From Thioclava sp. ES.031 (GTDB lineage Bacteria > Pseudomonadota > Alphaproteobacteria > Rhodobacterales > Rhodobacteraceae), in NCBI RefSeq assembly GCF_002563775.1, contig NZ_PDJO01000001.1:940001-1004000 (forward strand): a stretch of DNA of 64,000 nucleotides, written 5' to 3'. Positions 9,377-18,654 of the stretch are shown here, piece after piece; position 1 is the stretch's first letter, and each line of letters begins with the position of its first letter. Position numbers and translations under genes: made by a program. The notes beneath the pieces were generated by a model. That model was not told where the DNA came from and searched no databases. It worked only from the letters and a program-made list of their open reading frames with translations.

Positions 9377-9420
9377 GCCCCGATCCTGCCCTTGATGCCC
9401 CATCAACGAAAAATCGGGGC
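9377..9420 (+). promoter_or_regulatory. Nested hairpin in the oppA leader
   Basis: GCCCCGAT (9377-9384) pairs exactly with ATCGGGGC (9413-9420). Inside, TTGATG (9392-9397) pairs with CATCAA (9401-9406). It ends 57 bases before the oppA start and has no T tract on either strand, so it looks more like a structured 5' leader than a terminator. Confidence 0.4.
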
Positions 9421-9476
9421 CCCGCGCTCACCTCTGCGTTGCGCGCGATCGGACCCCGGAAAACTGGAGGTATCCC

Positions 9477-11096
9477 TTGAAGTCGATTGCCGCGATTTCC
9501 GCTTTTGCCCTGATGCTGGGCAGCGCCGCACCCGTTCTCGCTCAGTCGAGCAAAGTGCCCGAAGGCACCAAGCTCGCCGCTGACCAGACCTTCACCTACT
9601 GGATGCAGGACGATCTCAAGACGCTCGATCCCGATCTGAGCACCTCGAAGGACGGCAACGACGTTCTTCAGCAGATGTTCGAAGGTCTCTACCAGCAGGA
9701 CGATCACGGTAATCTCGTGCCCGCGCTCGCCACGAGCTACGAGGTGTCCGACGACAAGAAGACCTACACCTTCCACCTGCGTAACGAGAAGTGGTCGAAC
9801 GGCGATCCCGTCACCGCGCAGGACTTCGTCTATGCATGGCGTCGTCTCGCCGATCCGGCGACCGCCTCGCAATACTCGTGGTATATCGAGCTGATGCAGG
9901 TGAAGAACGCCCATGACGTGATCGCGGGCGACAAGAAGCCGAGCGAGCTGGGCGTGAAGGCGCTTGACGACCACACGCTGCAGGTGACGCTCGACAGCGC
10001 GATCCCCTATTTCCGCCAGATGCTGGTGCTGTCCTCGACCTTCCCGGTGCCGCAGAAGGTCGTCGAGGAATACGGGTCCGACTGGACCAAGCCCGAGAAC
10101 ATGGTCGTCAACGGTCCCTACAAGCTGAAAAGCTGGAAAATCGGCAACTCGATCGAGCTGACGAAGAACGACGCCTATTACGATGCCGCGAACGTCACGC
10201 TGACCGATCTGAAGTTCATCCCGATGCAGGATAACGACCAGGCGCTGACGCGCTACGAGGCGGGCGAACTGGACTTCGTGCAGACCCCGGCCGGTCAATA
10301 TCCGCGCCTGAAGAAGGAATACCCGGATGCGGCCCACGCTCCGCCGCGTTCCTGTGTCTATGCCTACCGCTTCAACGTCGGCCCGAACGGCCCCGAGGCG
10401 CTCAAGGACGTGAAGGTCCGCAAGGCGCTGTCCTATGCGATCAACCGCGACATCATCGTCGACAAGATCCTCAAGGGCGGCCAGAAACCGGCCTACACCT
10501 GGACCCACTGGGCGACCGCGAACTTCAAGTCGCCGGACGTCGCTTACGCCGACATGACCCAGCAGGAGCGGATGGACAAAGCCAAGGAGCTTCTGAAGGA
10601 AGCCGGCTACGGTCCTGATCACCCGCTGAACCTGCGGATCATGTACAACACCTCGGCCGACCACAAGAAAATCGCGATCGCGGTGCAGCAGTTCTGGAAG
10701 CAGCTCGGCGTGAAGTCGACCCTCGAGAACTACGAGTGGAAGGTCTATCTCGACAAGCTCAACGGTCAGCATGACTTCGACGTGGCGCGCACCGCATGGT
10801 GTGCCGACTACAACGAGGCCTCGACCTATCTCGACGTGAACACCTCGTGGTCGGATCAGAACTCGGGTCAGTGGAAGAATGCTGATTACGACAAGCTGAT
10901 GAAGGACTCGAAGACGGCGGCCGATCCGCAGGAGGACTACACCAAGGCGGAGAAGATCCTCGCCGAGGACATGCCGCTGGCGCCGATCTACGCCTACTCG
11001 CTGCCGATGCTGCTGAACCCGCAGATCAAGGGCTACCCGTTCGATAACGTCCAGCTGAACTGGTACGCGAAGAACATGTACAAGGTCGCGAAGTAA
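9477..11096 (+). CDS. oppA: Oligopeptide ABC transporter, periplasmic binding protein OppA
   Basis: This 539-residue solute-binding protein of the SBP_bac_5 family captures peptides in the periplasm. It starts with TTG at 9477, supported by GGAGG ending 6 bases upstream and by the signal peptide that begins there (MKSIAAISAFALMLG, cleaved after VLAQ or nearby). The family pattern is visible: LKTLDPDLSTSKDGNDVLQQ, then KWSNGDPVTAQDFVYAWRRL, and the peptide-pocket region VNGPYKLKSW. Peptide rather than nickel or dipeptide uptake is inferred from its resemblance to enterobacterial OppA/MppA. It is the first gene of oppABCDF and is followed by a strong hairpin that can raise its level over the permeases. 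Confidence 0.93.
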   Translation: MKSIAAISAFALMLGSAAPVLAQSSKVPEGTKLAADQTFTYWMQDDLKTLDPDLSTSKDGNDVLQQMFEGLYQQDDHGNLVPALATSYEVSDDKKTYTFHLRNEKWSNGDPVTAQDFVYAWRRLADPATASQYSWYIELMQVKNAHDVIAGDKKPSELGVKALDDHTLQVTLDSAIPYFRQMLVLSSTFPVPQKVVEEYGSDWTKPENMVVNGPYKLKSWKIGNSIELTKNDAYYDAANVTLTDLKFIPMQDNDQALTRYEAGELDFVQTPAGQYPRLKKEYPDAAHAPPRSCVYAYRFNVGPNGPEALKDVKVRKALSYAINRDIIVDKILKGGQKPAYTWTHWATANFKSPDVAYADMTQQERMDKAKELLKEAGYGPDHPLNLRIMYNTSADHKKIAIAVQQFWKQLGVKSTLENYEWKVYLDKLNGQHDFDVARTAWCADYNEASTYLDVNTSWSDQNSGQWKNADYDKLMKDSKTAADPQEDYTKAEKILAEDMPLAPIYAYSLPMLLNPQIKGYPFDNVQLNWYAKNMYKVAK

Positions 11097-11114
11097 GCCG
11101 GCTGAAACGATAAC

Positions 11115-11140
11115 GGGCGGGCCGCGCAATCGGCCCGCCC
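11115..11140 (+). terminator. Intercistronic hairpin between oppA and oppB
   Basis: GGGCGGGCCG (11115-11124) pairs perfectly with CGGCCCGCCC (11131-11140) over 10 bp with a 6-nt loop. Only TATTT follows, so termination would be partial. In transporter operons such a hairpin after the binding-protein gene typically protects its mRNA or attenuates the downstream genes. Confidence 0.55.
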
Positions 11141-11161
11141 GACCTATTTCGGGACATTCTT

Positions 11162-12085
11162 ATGATCGTCTACATTCTCAAGCGTCTCGCCATCGCGATT
11201 CCGACGCTTCTGGTGCTCATCATCGCGAGCTTCTTGCTGATGCATACGGCGCCCGGCGGGCCGTTCACCTCCGAACGTGCCGTGCCGCCCGAGGTGCTCG
11301 CCAATCTCAACGCGAAATACGGGCTCGACCAGCCGCTATGGAAGCAGATCGCGACCTATCTGTGGAACGTGGTCGCCCATTTCGATTTCGGGCCTTCGTT
11401 CTCGTATAAGGACCGCTCGGTGAACGACATCATCGCGCAGGGCTTCCCGGTCACGCTGACCTATGGCTTCCTCAGCTTCATCGCCGCCGTTCTGGTCGGC
11501 GTCACCCTTGGCGTGACCGCCGCGATCAAGCGCAACTCGTGGCTCGACTATCTCGCCGTGGGCATCTCCATCGGCGCGCAGGTGCTGCCGAACTTCGTGA
11601 TGGCGCCGATCCTCGTGCTGGTCTTCACGCTGTCCCTGCACTGGCTGCCCGGCGGCGGCTGGAGCTTCGACGATCCGCGCTTCTGGATCATGCCGGTGAT
11701 CGCGCTCTCGACCTCCTACATGGCCTCGATCGCGCGGATCACGCGCTCGTCGATGCTGGAGACGCTGAGCTCGAACCACATCCGCACGGCCCGCGCCAAG
11801 GGCCTGCCGAAGCGCAAGATCATCATGCGCCACGCGCTCAAACCCGCGCTGCTGCCGGTGATCTCCTATCTCGGTCCGGCGTTTGTCTCGATGATCACCG
11901 GCTCGGTGATCGTGGACGTGTATTTCACCACCGGTGGGATCGGCAAAAGCTTCGTGGATAGCGCGCTCAACCGCGACTACGCGGTGATGATGGGGATCAC
12001 GATCCTGCTGGGCACGCTGACCATCCTGTTCAACCTTGTCGTCGATATCGTCTACGGATGGATCGACCCGAAAATCCGGTACTGA
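11162..12085 (+). CDS. oppB: Oligopeptide ABC transporter permease OppB
   Basis: This 307-residue inner-membrane permease has the typical N-terminal helix (MIVYILKRLAIAIPTLLVLI), the family stretch APGGPFTSERAVP, and five further helices. The EAA loop that docks on the ATPases reads IRTARAKGLPKRKIIMRHALKPAL (about residues 202-225). Length equals that of E. coli OppB. It forms the channel with OppC. It lies 65 bases after oppA, with the hairpin between, and one base before the OppC start. Confidence 0.94.
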   Translation: MIVYILKRLAIAIPTLLVLIIASFLLMHTAPGGPFTSERAVPPEVLANLNAKYGLDQPLWKQIATYLWNVVAHFDFGPSFSYKDRSVNDIIAQGFPVTLTYGFLSFIAAVLVGVTLGVTAAIKRNSWLDYLAVGISIGAQVLPNFVMAPILVLVFTLSLHWLPGGGWSFDDPRFWIMPVIALSTSYMASIARITRSSMLETLSSNHIRTARAKGLPKRKIIMRHALKPALLPVISYLGPAFVSMITGSVIVDVYFTTGGIGKSFVDSALNRDYAVMMGITILLGTLTILFNLVVDIVYGWIDPKIRY

Positions 12086-12086
12086 C

Positions 12087-13010
12087 ATGGTCATAGATGA
12101 ATCCAAAATGACCTCGCTCGCCGAGGCAACGAGCCGCGAAGACGTGGCGGGCCGCTCGCTCTGGGCGGATGCGCGCCGGCGGTTCTTCAACAACAAGGCG
12201 GCGATCTTCGGGCTGGGGCTGCTGGCCTTCGTCGTGGCCTTTGCGCTGTTCGGCAACCTGCTGGCAGCGTGGAACAATTCCGACATCGATTACAACGTGA
12301 TGGGCGATGCGACGGCCTCCGCGCCGTCCTTCGCCAACGGCCACTATTTCGGCGCCGACGATCTGGGCCGCGACCTGTTCGCGCGCACCGTGCAGGGCAC
12401 GCAGATCTCGCTGCTGGTGGGCGTGATCGGCACGCTGATCGCGGTCTCCGTGGGCACGGTCTACGGTGCAATCTCGGGCTATTTCGGAGGCCGCGTCGAC
12501 GGCTTCATGATGCGCCTCGTCGATATCCTTCTGGCGATCCCCTACATGTTCGTGCTGATCCTGCTGCTGGTCATGTATGGCCGCTCGATCGGGATGCTGT
12601 TCGTGGGCGTCGGGTTGATATCCTGGCTGGAGATGGCGCGGATCGTGCGGGGGCAGACACTGACCCTGAAGAACCGCGACTATGTCGAGGCCGCGCGCGC
12701 CATCGGTGTGCCTGCGCCGACGATCATCCGCCGTCACATCCTGCCCAACCTCGTGGGCGTGGTGGTGGTCTTCGCGACGCTTCTGGTGCCGCTGATGATC
12801 CTGACGGAGAGCTTCATCTCCTTCCTCGGGCTCGGCGTGCAAGAACCGCAGACCTCGCTGGGGGCGCTGATCTCGGAAGGGGCGGGGACGATGAGCTACG
12901 GCACGCTGTGGCAGCTGGCCTTCCCGCTGTTCTTCTTCGTCACCACCCTGTTCGGTTTCTATTTCGTAGGGGACGGGCTGCGTGATGCGCTCGACCCGAA
13001 GGAGCGCTGA
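12087..13010 (+). CDS. oppC: Oligopeptide ABC transporter permease OppC
   Basis: This 307-residue permease partners OppB. It has the N-terminal helix after a cytoplasmic segment (about residues 25-60), the motif HYFGADDLGRDLFART that marks OppC/DppC proteins, and the EAA loop YVEAARAIGVPAPTIIRRHI. I chose ATG at 12087, one base past the oppB stop, which fits translational coupling. An ATG 21 bases later is also possible. Upstream in-frame extension would overlap oppB heavily and is not needed. Confidence 0.93.
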   Translation: MVIDESKMTSLAEATSREDVAGRSLWADARRRFFNNKAAIFGLGLLAFVVAFALFGNLLAAWNNSDIDYNVMGDATASAPSFANGHYFGADDLGRDLFARTVQGTQISLLVGVIGTLIAVSVGTVYGAISGYFGGRVDGFMMRLVDILLAIPYMFVLILLLVMYGRSIGMLFVGVGLISWLEMARIVRGQTLTLKNRDYVEAARAIGVPAPTIIRRHILPNLVGVVVVFATLLVPLMILTESFISFLGLGVQEPQTSLGALISEGAGTMSYGTLWQLAFPLFFFVTTLFGFYFVGDGLRDALDPKER

Positions 13011-13011
13011 T

Positions 13012-13989
13012 ATGCCATTGTTGGAAGTCAACGACCTCAACGTCCGGTTCGCAACGCAGGAGGGCGAGGTCCACGCCGTCAACGGCGTCAGCTTCGCATT
13101 GGAACGCGGCGAGGCGCTCGGCATCGTCGGCGAGTCCGGTTCGGGCAAATCGCAGCTCAGCTTTTCGATCCTCGGGCTGCTGGCCGCGAATGGGAAAGCC
13201 TCGGGCTCGGTGAAATTCGAGGGGCGGGAGATTTTGAACCTGCCCGAACCCGAGCTGAACAAGCTGCGCGCCGACCGGATCTCGATGGTCTTTCAGGACC
13301 CGATGACCGCGCTCAACCCCTATATGCGGATCTCGGACCAGATGGCCGAAGTGCTGATGCTGCATAAGGGGCTGAGCAAGCGCGCCGCCGTGGCCGAAGC
13401 TGCGCAAATGCTCGAACTGGTGAAGATCCCGGACGCGAAGAACCGCGTGCGCCTCTTCCCGCATGAATTCTCGGGCGGGATGCGCCAGCGCGTGATGATC
13501 GCGATGGCGCTTCTGTGCAAACCCGACGTGCTGATCGCGGACGAGCCGACGACCGCGCTCGACGTGACCGTGCAGGCGCAGATCATGGACCTGCTGGGCG
13601 AGCTGCGCCGCGAGCTGGGCATGGCCACGGTGCTGATTACCCACGACCTTGGCGTGGTCGCGGGCTTCTGCGAGCGCGCGATCGTCATGTATGGCGGTCA
13701 GGTGATGGAGCAGTCGCCCGTCGATCCCTTGTTCGCAAACCCGACCCATCCCTACACCAAGGGCTTGCTGGCCGCGCTGCCGCGTCTGGATGCGGATCGC
13801 GCGATGACCCCGATCCGGGGCAACCCGCCGAACATGACCGGCGCGCCGAAGGGCTGCCCGTTCTGTCCGCGCTGCGATTTCGTCGAAGCGGCCTGCGCCG
13901 ACGTGATGCCGCCGCTGGCGGAGTTTGCGCCGGGCCGCGCCCGCGCCTGTCACCGTTCCATTGAAACGATCGAGGAGGCCGCCGCATGA
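13012..13989 (+). CDS. oppD: Oligopeptide ABC transporter ATPase OppD
   Basis: This 325-residue ATPase energises peptide import. Walker A is GESGSGKS (about residues 38-45), the Q-loop VFQDPMTALNP, the signature FSGGMRQR, Walker B VLIADEPTTALD, and the switch His is in LITHDLGV. The C-terminus carries the oligo_HPY domain with the cysteine set GCPFCPRC, then C and C further on, which in this family can bind a [4Fe-4S] cluster. It starts one base after the oppC stop and overlaps oppF by ATGA. Confidence 0.94.
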   Translation: MPLLEVNDLNVRFATQEGEVHAVNGVSFALERGEALGIVGESGSGKSQLSFSILGLLAANGKASGSVKFEGREILNLPEPELNKLRADRISMVFQDPMTALNPYMRISDQMAEVLMLHKGLSKRAAVAEAAQMLELVKIPDAKNRVRLFPHEFSGGMRQRVMIAMALLCKPDVLIADEPTTALDVTVQAQIMDLLGELRRELGMATVLITHDLGVVAGFCERAIVMYGGQVMEQSPVDPLFANPTHPYTKGLLAALPRLDADRAMTPIRGNPPNMTGAPKGCPFCPRCDFVEAACADVMPPLAEFAPGRARACHRSIETIEEAAA

Positions 13990-14999
13990 CGACCCCGCTG
14001 ATCGAGGCCCGCGACGTTCGGGTCACCTTCGACATCCGCCGCGCCTCGGACCTGCCTTGGACCGAGCCGCCGAAACTGCGCGCGGTCAATGGCGTGAGTT
14101 TCAAGCTGGAGCAGGGCAAGACGCTCGGCATCGTGGGCGAGTCCGGCTGTGGCAAGTCCACGCTGGCCCGCGCACTGATCCAGATGCTGCCCGCCGAGGG
14201 CGAGATCATCTGGCAGGGCAAGACCGATCTGCTGCCGCTCTCGCCGCGCCAGATGCTGAAATACCGCTCCGACATCCAGATGATCTTTCAGGATCCGCTG
14301 GCCTCGCTCGACCCGCGCATGACGGTGGGCGAGATCATCGCCGAGCCGCTGCGCACCCATCGCCCGAAGATGGGCCGCAAGGAGCGCAAGGCGAAGGTCC
14401 GCGAGGTGATGGAGAAGGTGGGCCTGTTGCCGAACCAGATCAACCGCTACCCGCACGAGTTCTCGGGCGGTCAGTGTCAGCGTATCGGCATCGCCCGCGC
14501 GCTGGTGGTGGAGCCGAAGCTCCTGATCTGCGACGAGCCGGTCTCCGCGCTCGATGTCTCGATCCAGGCGCAGGTGATCGCGCTTCTCGAAGACCTGCGC
14601 CGCGATCTGGGGCTGACGATCATCTTCATCGCCCATGACCTCAGCGTCGTGCGCCATGTCTGCGACGAGGTGATGGTGCTCTATCTGGGCCAGATGATGG
14701 AGGCGGGCGCGACCGAGAAGCTCTTCGCCGAACCGCAGCACCCCTATACGCAGGCGCTGCTCTCGGCGGTGCCGATCCCCGATCCGGAGATCGAGCGCAA
14801 CAAGGTGCTGATCGCGCTGGAAGGCGATCTGCCGAGCCCGCTCAACCCGCCATCGGGCTGCCCGCTGCGCACTCGCTGCCCGCGCGCAAGCGAGATCTGC
14901 GCCACGACCCCGCCCACCGAAGAGGTCGCCGGACGGCAGGTCTTCTGCCACCATCCCGGCCCTGCCGCGGAAGTGCAGGCGGTGCTCTCGGAGAGCTGA
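13986..14999 (+). CDS. oppF: Oligopeptide ABC transporter ATPase OppF
   Basis: This 337-residue partner of OppD has all nucleotide-binding motifs: Walker A GESGCGKS, Q-loop IFQDPLASLDPRM, signature FSGGQCQR, Walker B LLICDEPVSALD and switch His in FIAHDLSV. The C-terminal oligo_HPY region has cysteines in GCPLRTRCPRASEIC and VFCHHP. The start ATG overlaps the oppD stop (ATGA). It ends the operon. A 7-bp GC hairpin at 15011-15033, without a T tract, may mark the transcript end. Confidence 0.94.
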   Translation: MTTPLIEARDVRVTFDIRRASDLPWTEPPKLRAVNGVSFKLEQGKTLGIVGESGCGKSTLARALIQMLPAEGEIIWQGKTDLLPLSPRQMLKYRSDIQMIFQDPLASLDPRMTVGEIIAEPLRTHRPKMGRKERKAKVREVMEKVGLLPNQINRYPHEFSGGQCQRIGIARALVVEPKLLICDEPVSALDVSIQAQVIALLEDLRRDLGLTIIFIAHDLSVVRHVCDEVMVLYLGQMMEAGATEKLFAEPQHPYTQALLSAVPIPDPEIERNKVLIALEGDLPSPLNPPSGCPLRTRCPRASEICATTPPTEEVAGRQVFCHHPGPAAEVQAVLSES

Positions 15000-15010
15000 A
15001 TTCTTGTGCG

Positions 15011-15033
15011 GCGGGCGGGGGTTCCTCGCCCGC
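15011..15033 (+). terminator. Weak terminator-like hairpin after oppF
   Basis: GCGGGCG (15011-15017) pairs with CGCCCGC (15027-15033). It lies 12 bases past the oppF stop. There is no U tract, so intrinsic termination is doubtful. Confidence 0.35.
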
Positions 15034-15149
15034 TCACACCAATTTGTGCGAGCTTACGTCGGGATATTTATCCGGACGGTCAAAGCACTGTTACGATCCT
15101 CGGATAGAGCGCTCCGGCAAGGAGCCAATTGTCTCGGAGGATCCCCCTT

Positions 15150-17117
15150 ATGTCGCTTATTTCGCGTCGCCATTTCCTGATTACCACCACCGCTGCGGGC
15201 GGGCTCGTGATGGTCCATCCCTTCACTGCGCGCGCCGCCGAAGGGCAGGCCCACCTGCGCCTTCTGTGCACCACCGATGTTCACTGCCACATCCGGCCCT
15301 ATGACTATTACGCCGACAAGCCCGTCGACACTGTCGGCCTGTCGCGCACCGCGACGCTCATCCAGGGGGTGCGCGCGGAGGCCGCCAACACGATGATGTT
15401 CGACAATGGCGACTACATGCAGGGCAACCCGATGGCCGATTACATCGCCTATTCCAAGGGGATGAAAGAGGGCGACACCCACCCGGTCATCGCGGGGATG
15501 AACCTGCTGGGCTACGATTGCGGCACGCTGGGCAATCACGAATTCAACTACGGGATGGATTTCCTCAAGAAGGTGAACGACCGCGCGAATTTCCCGATGG
15601 TCTGCGCGAACTTCGCCCATAAGCTCGGGGCGTCTCCGCGTGAGGATGATCTCTACCTGCCGCCCTACCTGATCCTCGATCGCGACCTGACCGACGGGGC
15701 GGGGAACAAGATGCCGATCCGCATCGGCGTGATCGGCTTCGTGCCGCCGCAGATCATGCAATGGGACCGCGCGCATCTCGAAGGCAACTACCAGACCCGC
15801 GACATCGTGGAGGCCGCGAAAGCCTGGGTGCCGCAGATCAAGGAAGAGGGCGCCGATCTCATCGTGGCGCTCGCCCATACGGGCATCGACAACGGCCCGC
15901 ACAGCGACGGGATGGAGAACGCGGCCTTCTACCTCGCGGGCGTGGACGGTATCGACGCGGTGATCACCGGGCACCAGCACCTGAACTTCCCCGGCAAGGA
16001 TTTCTCCGGCCCCGGCATCGACAACGACAAGGGCACGCTGCAGGGCAAACCGGCGGTGCAGGCGGGCTTCTGGGGCAACCATATGGGCCTGATCGACCTG
16101 ATGCTGAGCCGCGACGGCGGCAAGTGGAAGATCGACACCCATACCTCGGAAATTCGTCCGATCTTCGCGCGTGGCGAGGACCGCTCGATCACGCCGCTGA
16201 CCACCGATTACAAGCCGATCCTCGCCGCCACCGATCAGGTGCACGAAGAGACGCTGAAATATGTCCGCGCGAAGGTCGGCGAGACCGAGGCGCCGCTTTA
16301 CTCCTACTTCGCGCTGGTGGCTGACGATCCGTCGGTGCAGATCGTCTCGAATGCGCAGCTTTGGTATGTGAAGAAGCTGCTGGAGGGCACGCCCGAAGGC
16401 AAGCTGCCGCTCCTCTCGGCGGCGGCGCCGTTCAAGGCGGGCGGGCGCGGCGGCCCGGATTACTTCACCGACGTTCCGAAAGGCCCGGTGGCAATCAAGA
16501 ACGTCTCCGACCTCTACCTCTATCCGAACACCTTGCAGGCGGTGAAAGTGACCGGCGCGCAGGTGAAGGACTGGCTGGAGCGCTCCGCGGGCATGTTCAA
16601 CCAGATCGAGCCGGGCGCGAAGGATGCCACGCTGCTGAACCCCGATTTCCCGTCCTACAATTTCGACGTGATCGACGGGGTGACCTATCAGATCGACATC
16701 ACCCAGCCCGCCAAGTTCGACAAGGACGGCGCGGTGGTGAACGCCGATACGAACCGCATCGTCGATCTGAAATATGACGGCAAGCCGATCGACCCGAAGG
16801 CCGAGTTCGTGATCGCCACGAACAACTACCGCGCGTCGGGTGGCGGCAGCTTCCCCGGCGCGGATGGCTCGACGGTGATCTACCGCGCGCCCGACACCAA
16901 CCGCGACGTGATCGTGCGCTATATCCACGACAAGGGCACGATCAACCCGAAGGCGGATGCCAACTGGTCCTTCGCGCCGGCGGATGGTGCGACCGTGCTG
17001 TTCGAGACCGGGCCCAAGGCGCAGGACTATCTCGAAGACGTCAAATCGCGCGGTCTGGATGTCGAACCGGCGGGCGATGGCGAGGGGGGCTTCGCGCTCT
17101 ATCGCATCACGCTGTGA
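15150..17117 (+). CDS. cpdB: Tat-exported 2',3'-cyclic-nucleotide 2'-phosphodiesterase/3'-nucleotidase
   Basis: This 655-residue periplasmic metallophosphoesterase releases nucleosides and phosphate from cyclic nucleotides and 3'-nucleotides. The N-terminus has a twin-arginine signal ([14 protein letters not shown]) and a cleavage site near ARAAE. The dinuclear metal motifs follow in order: [32 protein letters not shown] and ITGHQHLN. The C-terminal 5'-nucleotidase substrate domain runs from about residue 370. I chose ATG at 15150 with GGAGG 9 bases upstream. An in-frame TTG at 15129 only adds seven residues. It lies after opp but has its own leader and terminator. The CpdB name is by domain order and length (E. 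coli CpdB has 647 residues). Confidence 0.9.
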   Translation: MSLISRRHFLITTTAAGGLVMVHPFTARAAEGQAHLRLLCTTDVHCHIRPYDYYADKPVDTVGLSRTATLIQGVRAEAANTMMFDNGDYMQGNPMADYIAYSKGMKEGDTHPVIAGMNLLGYDCGTLGNHEFNYGMDFLKKVNDRANFPMVCANFAHKLGASPREDDLYLPPYLILDRDLTDGAGNKMPIRIGVIGFVPPQIMQWDRAHLEGNYQTRDIVEAAKAWVPQIKEEGADLIVALAHTGIDNGPHSDGMENAAFYLAGVDGIDAVITGHQHLNFPGKDFSGPGIDNDKGTLQGKPAVQAGFWGNHMGLIDLMLSRDGGKWKIDTHTSEIRPIFARGEDRSITPLTTDYKPILAATDQVHEETLKYVRAKVGETEAPLYSYFALVADDPSVQIVSNAQLWYVKKLLEGTPEGKLPLLSAAAPFKAGGRGGPDYFTDVPKGPVAIKNVSDLYLYPNTLQAVKVTGAQVKDWLERSAGMFNQIEPGAKDATLLNPDFPSYNFDVIDGVTYQIDITQPAKFDKDGAVVNADTNRIVDLKYDGKPIDPKAEFVIATNNYRASGGGSFPGADGSTVIYRAPDTNRDVIVRYIHDKGTINPKADANWSFAPADGATVLFETGPKAQDYLEDVKSRGLDVEPAGDGEGGFALYRITL

Positions 17118-17140
17118 ACTGCTTCGGACAGGGATCGAGA

Positions 17141-17165
17141 GGGGCGCCACCGGCGCCCCTTTTTT
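17141..17165 (+). terminator. Rho-independent terminator after cpdB
   Basis: GGGGCGCC (17141-17148) pairs perfectly with GGCGCCCC (17152-17159), with a 3-nt loop and six T residues directly after. It is 24 bases past the cpdB stop. Confidence 0.9.
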
Positions 17166-17290
17166 CATGCGCTGCGGTCGCGAGGCCGTCTGCGGCCTGC
17201 ATCTCGCGAATACGTGAACTCCGTGAAGGGCGCGACCTGACAATGGGATTGCGGCGTGGAGATCTCGGGCGGCTGCGTCGAACGAAAATT

Positions 17291-17319
17291 TTGCCATTTA
17301 AAACAATAAGTAAGACAAT
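17291..17319 (+). promoter_or_regulatory. Candidate sigma-70 promoter for the RND efflux operon
   Basis: TTGCCA (17291-17296), a 17-base AT-rich spacer, then GACAAT (17314-17319). It is the only AT-rich patch between the cpdB terminator and the adaptor gene start at 17460. Confidence 0.4.
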
Positions 17320-17459
17320 CCGCCGTTCCCGCGGCTTCACGGCTCGCAGCATTCGTTTTTTGCGTTTCCGGCCGCGCGCGAGTGGCGACAGAACAGCGCG
17401 GGCCTATCGTAGAAACGGAACAACGCCGGGAAAACCGGGCTGCGGACAGGAGTTTCAGT

Positions 17460-18647
17460 ATGTGTATTGGTCGGATGACGCGGCGCGCCGCGCTTGGGAT
17501 GCTGCTTGCGGGCGGGGTCGCCGCGCAGGCGCTGGCGCAGGGAATGCCGGGCGGCGCACAAGGCGCGACCGAGGTCGGCGTGATGCAGGTCGAGACGCAA
17601 TCCGTACCCTATACCGTCACCCTGCCGGGCCGCGCCGTGGCCTATGAGCAGACCGATATCCGCCCGCGTGTCGCGGGCACCATCGCCTCTATCGACTACG
17701 AGGCGGGCCACAAGGTCGCGACGGGCGATGCGCTGTTTCACATCGACGATGACACCTATCAGGCGGAGCTGACCGCAGCCGAGGCCGAGAAGGCGAGCGC
17801 CGACGCCAATGTGCAGGCCGCGCAATCGCAGGTGGACCGCTACACCAAGCTGGAGAAGACCTCGATCTCCGTGAGCGATCTGGAGACGGCGAGGGTCGCG
17901 CTTGCACAGGCGAAAGCTTCCGCGCTGAGTGCCGAGGCCGATCTGCAGACCGCGCAGCTCAATCTCGACCGCACGGTGATCCGCTCGCCCATCGACGGCT
18001 ACCCGGATGTGGCGAACGTCTCGGTGGGCTCGCTGGTCACGGCGAACCAGTCCGACGCGCTGACCACGGTGACGCGGCTCGATCCGATCTATGTCGATGT
18101 CTCGGAAAGCGCCGCGCGGATCATGCGGGTGCGCCAGCGCATCGATCAGGGCACGCTTCAACGCGGCGATCAGCTGAAGGTCTCGCTGTTGCTCGAGACC
18201 GGCGCGGAATATGACGGCACTGGCACGCTTGTCAGCCCCGGTGCGACGGTGTCCGCGACCACCGGCACGGTTGATTTCCGGTTCAAGTTCGACAATCCCA
18301 ACCGGCTGATCCTGCCGGGCCAGTTCCTGCGCGCGAAGATCACCTTGGGCACGACGCAGGCGATCCTCGTGCCGCAGCGCGCGACGACTCGGGAAGGGGA
18401 CGGGTCGCTCTCGGCCTTCATCGCTGCGGATGGCACGGCGAAGAAGGTGACGCTGACGACGGCGGGCACCTATCAGAACGCATGGATCGTGACCGACGGC
18501 ATCGAGAGCGGCGATCAGGTGATCCTCGACGGGCTGAAGAACCTGCGCGACGGGGCCGAGATCAAGACGGTGCCGGTGACGATCAACGCGCAGGGCGTGG
18601 TGAAGGATGCCACGGATAGCTCCGCCGACACGGCGAAGGCGGAGTGA
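17460..18647 (+). CDS. RND efflux periplasmic adaptor (membrane fusion protein)
   Basis: This 395-residue adaptor links the RND pump to an outer-membrane channel. It has a signal peptide (MTRRAALGMLLAGGVAAQALAQ), a lipoyl half-motif at RVAGTIASIDYEAGHKVATG, a helical hairpin (about residues 100-160, TAAEAEKASADANVQAAQSQ) and the second lipoyl half TVIRSPIDGY. A beta-barrel domain follows and ends VILDGLKNLRDGAEIK. It resembles AcrA/MexE. There is no lipobox, so it is not lipidated. I chose ATG at 17460 with AGGAG upstream; ATG at 17475 is an alternative. The pump gene starts 7 bases downstream. No TolC-type gene is adjacent. Confidence 0.9.
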   Translation: MCIGRMTRRAALGMLLAGGVAAQALAQGMPGGAQGATEVGVMQVETQSVPYTVTLPGRAVAYEQTDIRPRVAGTIASIDYEAGHKVATGDALFHIDDDTYQAELTAAEAEKASADANVQAAQSQVDRYTKLEKTSISVSDLETARVALAQAKASALSAEADLQTAQLNLDRTVIRSPIDGYPDVANVSVGSLVTANQSDALTTVTRLDPIYVDVSESAARIMRVRQRIDQGTLQRGDQLKVSLLLETGAEYDGTGTLVSPGATVSATTGTVDFRFKFDNPNRLILPGQFLRAKITLGTTQAILVPQRATTREGDGSLSAFIAADGTAKKVTLTTAGTYQNAWIVTDGIESGDQVILDGLKNLRDGAEIKTVPVTINAQGVVKDATDSSADTAKAE

Positions 18648-18654
18648 ACCCGAC

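Larger units (their letters stand above)
9053..9476 (+). other. 424-base intergenic region upstream of opp
   Basis: I see no coding gene here. The stretch from about 9150 to 9330 is more AT-rich than its surroundings and likely holds promoters for the exporter (minus) and opp (plus). It contains a perfect palindrome at 9336-9351 and a nested hairpin at 9377-9420, listed separately. Confidence 0.5.
17118..17459 (+). other. 342-base intergenic region with terminator and promoter
   Basis: It contains the cpdB terminator and an AT-rich patch at about 17280-17320 with a promoter-like match for the efflux operon. I see no gene or regulator between them. Confidence 0.5.

Noticed and set aside
15000..15149. 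PhoB box upstream of the cpdB-like gene
   Set aside because: The sequence CTGTTACGATCC is only a partial match to one half-site and no second half-site is at the right spacing.
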